Of a stretch of 29,967 nucleotides of DNA, positions 21,801 through 27,800 are shown one piece after another. Source of the DNA: Sphacelaria rigidula (Eukaryota; Phaeophyceae; Sphacelariales). The stretch lies in assembly GCA_964200075.2 (NCBI GenBank), contig CAXNAA020000071.1, forward strand, positions 1 to 29,967, written 5' to 3'. Below the pieces are notes generated by a model that ran no database searches, had not been told where the DNA came from, and was given only the letters and a program-made list of their open reading frames with translations. Each line of letters opens with the position of its first letter. The stretch's first letter is position 1. The translations under genes and the position numbers were made by a program.

Positions 21801-24800
21801 CTCGGTTGCTTCGCCATGAGGGCGAATCTGTGCATATGCTTCCTCATCTACCAAACCACTGGTATACCTCTTCTTTCTATGAGGTCCACGTCTACCGCCC
21901 GAAATCACACCTATGCCTTTTTCACGTAGTACATTGCGCCGTGCAGGTATATTTTCATCCCTGTCTTTTCTTTCGACTTACCGAATATCTCCAGGTGTTC
22001 TTCTGTATCTACTTCATGTCTTATCAGGAGTCGGGGGTAGGATGCATTTGGATTGCGGGTATGCTCGCCGTACCCACCTGTCGAAGGCCGGTCAACGATG
22101 GTGCCAACGTGGCAACTACTGTCCCGGCGGCCCTGCTGCCACCATGACATGTCCGAAGCGCGTCGAGGAAAACTTTCAGTGGTCGACACATGTTTTCCAT
22201 GGTCGTGCCCGCGTCTCCTGGGTGGGTCGGTCGACGGATAAGATATGAGTAAATGGGGGCAGGCAGGGCAAATGCATTCTCGACATTTTTCGCACTGGGT
22301 AACCACGGAAAAATGATCGATATCTTCCGACACGGAAAAAAAACATACGGAAACCGCAGTGGGGTACCTCGAACAGCGTGAGTATCTCCCGAAGGATTTC
22401 GTCGAGCAGGACCTAGAGCAAGCCTTCATATATCCATGGCTCGGGATAGTGTTACTGTACAGGGAAGAAAGCCGAATCGGTGACATTCGGTGACTGCGAC
22501 AACGATAAAGAATGTCAGTGCCGTAGTACGTTGCGGTGGAATCCAAAGCGGTGAGCGACAATGCGAGGGAGGTCGTGGCCACTCAGGGGCTCACCGCGAA
22601 TGAGGATTTTTAGATTTACATGAAGCGCACGAATCCAAAATCGAGGAATCAAATAGCTGATACATTCATAACAAAATGCTGATGTTTCGAAACGAAACAA
22701 TAATCCCATCCAGCGGAAACAAACAAGCGCACCAACCGGGCACTCTTCGTACCGGAGCATAGCATCTCCGCCGCTGCGCACGCAAGTTTCCTCAGGCATG
22801 CTACAGTCACCAGCTCCTTTTCCATACTCCTTCCGACTGCTGCATCGTCGTTGAAGCACGTATTTTCGCTTGGCCTCTCCCTAGACTCTGAGCCGAAGTA
22901 TCCGTCTTGAACCGCACGGGCGACAGTCTCGATCGCCTACGTCGAGGGCACCGAGGAATTGTCGGCAAGTGTTACGGAAGGCGAAATGTTCATTGGGAGT
23001 AGTACTGCATATACTGAAGATAGAGCATAGTCATTTGCAGCCTCTTGCATAGCGATGTGTAGATGTCCTGAGAATGCTAAATCGACAGCATATTTTCATT
23101 GAGGCCTCTCAACGCTTAATGACGACACCTCGGCAGGTTCAGGGAAGGGACGAACGTGACAGATACACCCACAAGCGCTAGTGGCGTTTTAGCTGAAGCT
23201 GGGTTCTGAGGAAGGCCCTACTACACACCTCGTCTACTGGTGTGTCAGCTTCCACGGCGACAACGAAGCAAACCGCCAGCCTGCTTTTCGTCGGCAATCC
23301 CCAGCTGCCGTCTCCCGTCGTCCTCCGGTACTCCTGCACTAGCCTAGCCCTCAAATGATCCATGGCCACAGCCCTTTCTCCTCTTCGTGCCTTCAAGTTC
23401 AGCCACCGGAAAACTCGCACACACGCCGCTTCTTTTGGAAACACCATGGCGAGGCGAGGTGAGGCGGGTTCTGCATCCACCGAAAGTTCTTCAGGCCATC
23501 GCTCCAGGAAAAACGACGTGTCCCCGGACAGAATGGCAGTCAATGTCTCCCACAGGTTATGTCCCCCCCTATCCTCACCGTCAAGATTTGTGCTGCTGTC
23601 GTCGTTGTTGTTGGTTGTTTCTTCAAGACCGGAGCAAAATCTCCATGAGCATGTCTTACGGTCGGCGTCGGTGACGACCTCGGGCAGGTAGCTGTCCACG
23701 AAACGCGCCAATACGTCCGGTGCGTCTACTTGACCATTCGATTGGTGTGATGCGACGGTAGCTCTAGGGGAATTATCGTCCTGTGAGGTTTGGCATTTTC
23801 TTATCCATGAGATTGTGAAGAGCACAGCCCTAATAAAAATATCCGAGCGCACAGGGGCCTCAACCTGCTGCAGAGACATCAAGGCATGAAGCGCTGCCTC
23901 CGGTCGAATACCCAAAGGCTCAGTAACCTCTAAAACAATTCTTCGCATCAGTCGCAGTTTGGCCCATCCCTCAAGAACCTCCCGAATGTTTCGCGCAAGT
24001 TCCACTTCCGCGCTGGAACAGCCGTTACCAGCTCCAGCGCGCAAAACGACAGAACCGTCCACAAGCGCGAGGATACTCGCCGATGCTCGGTCCGCGCGTT
24101 CCACTCTTGACGCCCACCCGGTGATCCTCCCTTCCACGGTCGACCGATCTCCTGGCGCGTATTCACCGTCAGCAAAGCACCGTGTCAACTCGCCTTCGTC
24201 CAGTAAGGCAAGCTGCACTGCGCGTATGACGCGGATATGAACTGAGGGATCCAGGCCACAGATCCCCCTCGACACCGAAGTGGGAATTTTGGCCGCACCG
24301 GCGGCGTTTGCGTTGTGAGCCTTGACCGCTTTGGCAGCCGTGAAGTAGGAACCGGGGCCAGCCGCGTCGAGAAGTTTGAAATATAGCCTCAGTTCATGCT
24401 CGCAGTGCCAGAAGCGATAGTGTACGGCTGCCAGTGATGCCGTTGGTGACCACGTCCCTCCCTGATTCACCGGCTGTGTGTCTTCCCCGCGTACTACGCC
24501 AACGCTGCCACTGCCGCCGCAATTGCGGTTCAGCTGGCCCGCAAGATCAAGTACCATTAACACCAAGCTTGCCTGGTCTAGACGACATATTCCTCGTAAG
24601 GAGGGAAGTGCCATACATGTGAAGTCGTGAACGTAGCGCCGAAGTAGGTTTTCGTCGTCCATGGCCGTTCGCTCTTCCTCGTAGCTGCGATCGCTGCTGC
24701 CGCCGCTGCCGACCCGTGCACGTGACATCCTGTTGTGGAGGCACTCGTCTAGTCCGAGGAGGGCGAATTCTCGTTCTAGGGATTCCTCATCCACCGCAGC

Positions 24801-27800
24801 AGCAACTGCGGTGACGACCCCTCTTTCCCTTTTCCGCTCTTCCAACAGCCGGTAGATGAAGAAACTGAAAGGAAATCGGCTCCGCACGGGTGACTCCCCG
24901 GGCCCCGCCGAGCTGTCGATAACGGGAAAACGATGTTCACCTCGCAGCCCCAAGGTCAAGTCTATACCGGCGCTGCCCAAACGGTCAGGGCTGGCAGCCG
25001 CCAGAACTGGTCCCACTCCGTATTCGATACGGGTCGCACTGGGTGCCATTTCCAGAAACGAAACCTAATTGCCCATTGCGCAGACGGGATTAACACACGA
25101 TACGCGGAGGAGCGAGAATTGTTGCGGAGTGTGTGCCATCACGATATGTTCGTCACCTTGATGATTGCCACGTGGGCAACGGTAGACGCAAACGCTTCCT
25201 CCGGGAGTCATAAAGACCTACGCAAAGCGGCCTTTACCCAAAGTTCTCGTTTTCACGGGTGGAAAAAAAGCGCACTTTCGACTGCGAAGGGACGCGTTTG
25301 CCATATCTTCAGGGAACCCGATGATCCCCCAAATCTCCATAGGCGTGCCTTCTGTGCATGTGTTTTATGAGTAGGGGATCGCCATAATAGGATACCTGTT
25401 CTGTGACCCTAGAATAACAAAAGAGACTGCAGTACCTTGAAAAGCTTCATCCAGATGCCCAGGAGGTTTTCTTCTTGCAGTAAGCACAGCCCTGAGTTTC
25501 GATCCATGTGCGCGAGCACAGCAGAAAAGGCTTGCGTAACATTCTCCAGTACCTGTACATTGGATCAACGCGGGACAAGGCGGGGAACACGAGAGGGGAA
25601 TGCTGCGGTGACACCGTGCACTACAAGGCACGTCGATAACATCTTGTAGATTTTATTGCAAGCGGGGGTGAGAGGATGTGCACATTCTCTGCACAGTGTA
25701 AACCACTTCAACAATCTTCTTTTTCTCTAGCGGGATCGGAACCATGACTCCTACCGTGACGCTTTCATTTGCGTAGGGTTCGCCTAGTGCTCCTATGGTG
25801 AGCTGGTGAGGAGAGAGAACAGAGAAATCACAACACCGTTCTAAACAAAACATGGGTGCTACTGTGTATCCATACTTCAACTGTCCTGTGAGTTTAGTAC
25901 ACAGAATTATTTCCACGAGTCCTTACTCGTTTACATTTTGTTTTCTTCATTATTTGACGTCTTTCTAGTTGAAATCCATTCCTTCATTTCAACAGTTTCT
26001 GTTTCCACCATGCGAACGAACGCCAAAGTATATCGGTCGCCCCCCAAATGGCCGTCCGTAACCTTTTCCCGAAGGCAATGAACGGAAACTCGGTGGAACA
26101 AGGCAGAAGTACATCTAATGTTCCTCATCTTAGCCAGCTTCTTGTACAGGGAATAGCTACACCTCGTCCAGAACTACTTCGTTATGTTACCAGTTCTTTT
26201 TAGCATGAAAGTGTCAAAAATCGTCCAACTTCGGCAGCTTTGGGATTGGAGGTGACCAAAATCGACCAAAATTGAGTGCGTTTCCCCCCTAAACTGCGTA
26301 TATATTGCGTCTCATTTGTTCAACTGTTCTGAGCGCAATTTCGTTTATATTTGGAAAAATCCTGACATAGCACAGAAAGATCCCTCGTTCGAGAGAGATG
26401 ATATATGCCCCAATTCGGCCCCAACTTTCGAGGCAGACGAGGTGTGAAACGACTACCTCGACGATTATCCAACCCCCTTTCCATCCGTTTTAGATGCGCA
26501 CCGATGCACGGATCGCCCTGCGGAACGTTCCAGCCACCCGGAGTTGACGATCACTCGACGCAGCCAGAGAAACATCAGTCCCTCTCTCCGTCATTTCCGT
26601 GCGCACACCGACCATACTCTTCTTTCTCCTTTCCTGTTCTTCTTTTTCGGCGCGCTGTACTTCTCTATCCTCCCCTTTCTTCTCTTCCCATCCTGCATCG
26701 TAGTACTCTGCCTCAGGTTCGTTTTCTCCCTCGGTCTCCGTGCCCATGGTGCCGGCTAGCTCATCTCTTCTGAGTTGGTCGATAATTGACCCCCACGCAG
26801 TTTGTACAAAGCACGAGCCCATTTTACATGCCCCGGAACATGCGTCTAGGAGAAGCTCCAGCTGCCCGCGAACCTACCGATCAAGGTGAAATAAGGGACA
26901 ACGGTGGTGGGAGTTGCAGGAGCTTGAAGTGGTAATGAAGGCAGTACGCGCTCTACTTGTCACACCCTCACTTCGTCACTCTCACGAAGAATTTGCTCTG
27001 ACTGGAGGATACGTGAGACCACACGACCATCTTCCCAGGATATCTGCAGCACGTATTATTATAGAATCACTACTTCACAGAGGGCTTCGATATGTCGGTA
27101 CCGCAAAAGGGCTCGCGTTAACGAATAGATCTCTCTTTTTCTGCCAGACAAGCTTCGAGCGTACAATACCTCAGACATTTTCCGGCAACGGTTTCGTCCG
27201 TAGGCCAAGTGCGCAATCGAAGCCCGCAGCGTCGTCACCATTGTCTGCCGGAGGGTTGAACGCCGCAATAAGGAGACAAGCCATCAGAGGGAGACATGCG
27301 ACATACCCCATCGTTGAACCTAAACAAAGTTCGCGGACGCGCCGGATCCAACTAGGAGACAACCTGTTGAGGCTATAGACCTGCTTTCGACCCTTAACAC
27401 AACATTCAGTCCTTCTCAAATATGATATACAAGATGCACAGTGCTACACATGACCGTATATAACCCAGCTCTCAACTTCCGCAGGAGTTGGTATTGACAG
27501 GCGGCTAAAACGGTGCCAACATACGATCATTATGCTAACGCCTGACACATTTATGAGCAATGTGTCCATCCGTTTTTTCTCGCTCGATTACCTCTGAAGG
27601 ATTCAAACCACGGACTACGTCTAACACGCTTCTCCCCGCAGCATCGATAGCTGTCGGCAATCCCCTGTCCTGACTAGTCCCCGCTCGTCCATCTCCCACG
27701 CTATCAACAAACGCGCACCGCCACCTCGTGTCGAAAGCCATGTTGAATACGTCATCCCCACGAATAAGATGGAGCAGAAGGACAACGTGCGGTCCGCGGG

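Larger units (their letters stand above)
20973..23228 (-). other. Intron between exons 9 and 10 (2.26 kb)
   Basis: Contains the 21657-22582 coding-like remnant and the 126-bp inverted-repeat stretch. Both flanking exons are in phase 0, so the gene frame closes across it. Confidence 0.7.

Noticed and set aside
22255-22300. Cys-rich QCEKCRECICPACPH as the missing RING
   Set aside because: The spacing is not C3HC4, it lies after the VFPK block where no RING belongs, and it is in an intron whose flanking exons already join in phase.
23178-25049. A complete single-exon gene starting at the ATG at 25049
   Set aside because: The frame extends upstream to an acceptor at 25064, in phase with exon 8, and the encoded blocks are mid-protein RNF213 segments. 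The end at 23178 runs past a donor that is in phase with exon 10.
7338-26822. RAB3GAP2 (Rab3 GAP non-catalytic subunit) as the identity of the large minus-strand gene
   Set aside because: A few helical segments looked similar at first, but the order, the RZ finger, the FLPTM and VFPK motifs and the C-terminal LKH...LW block fit RNF213 throughout and RAB3GAP2 does not explain them.
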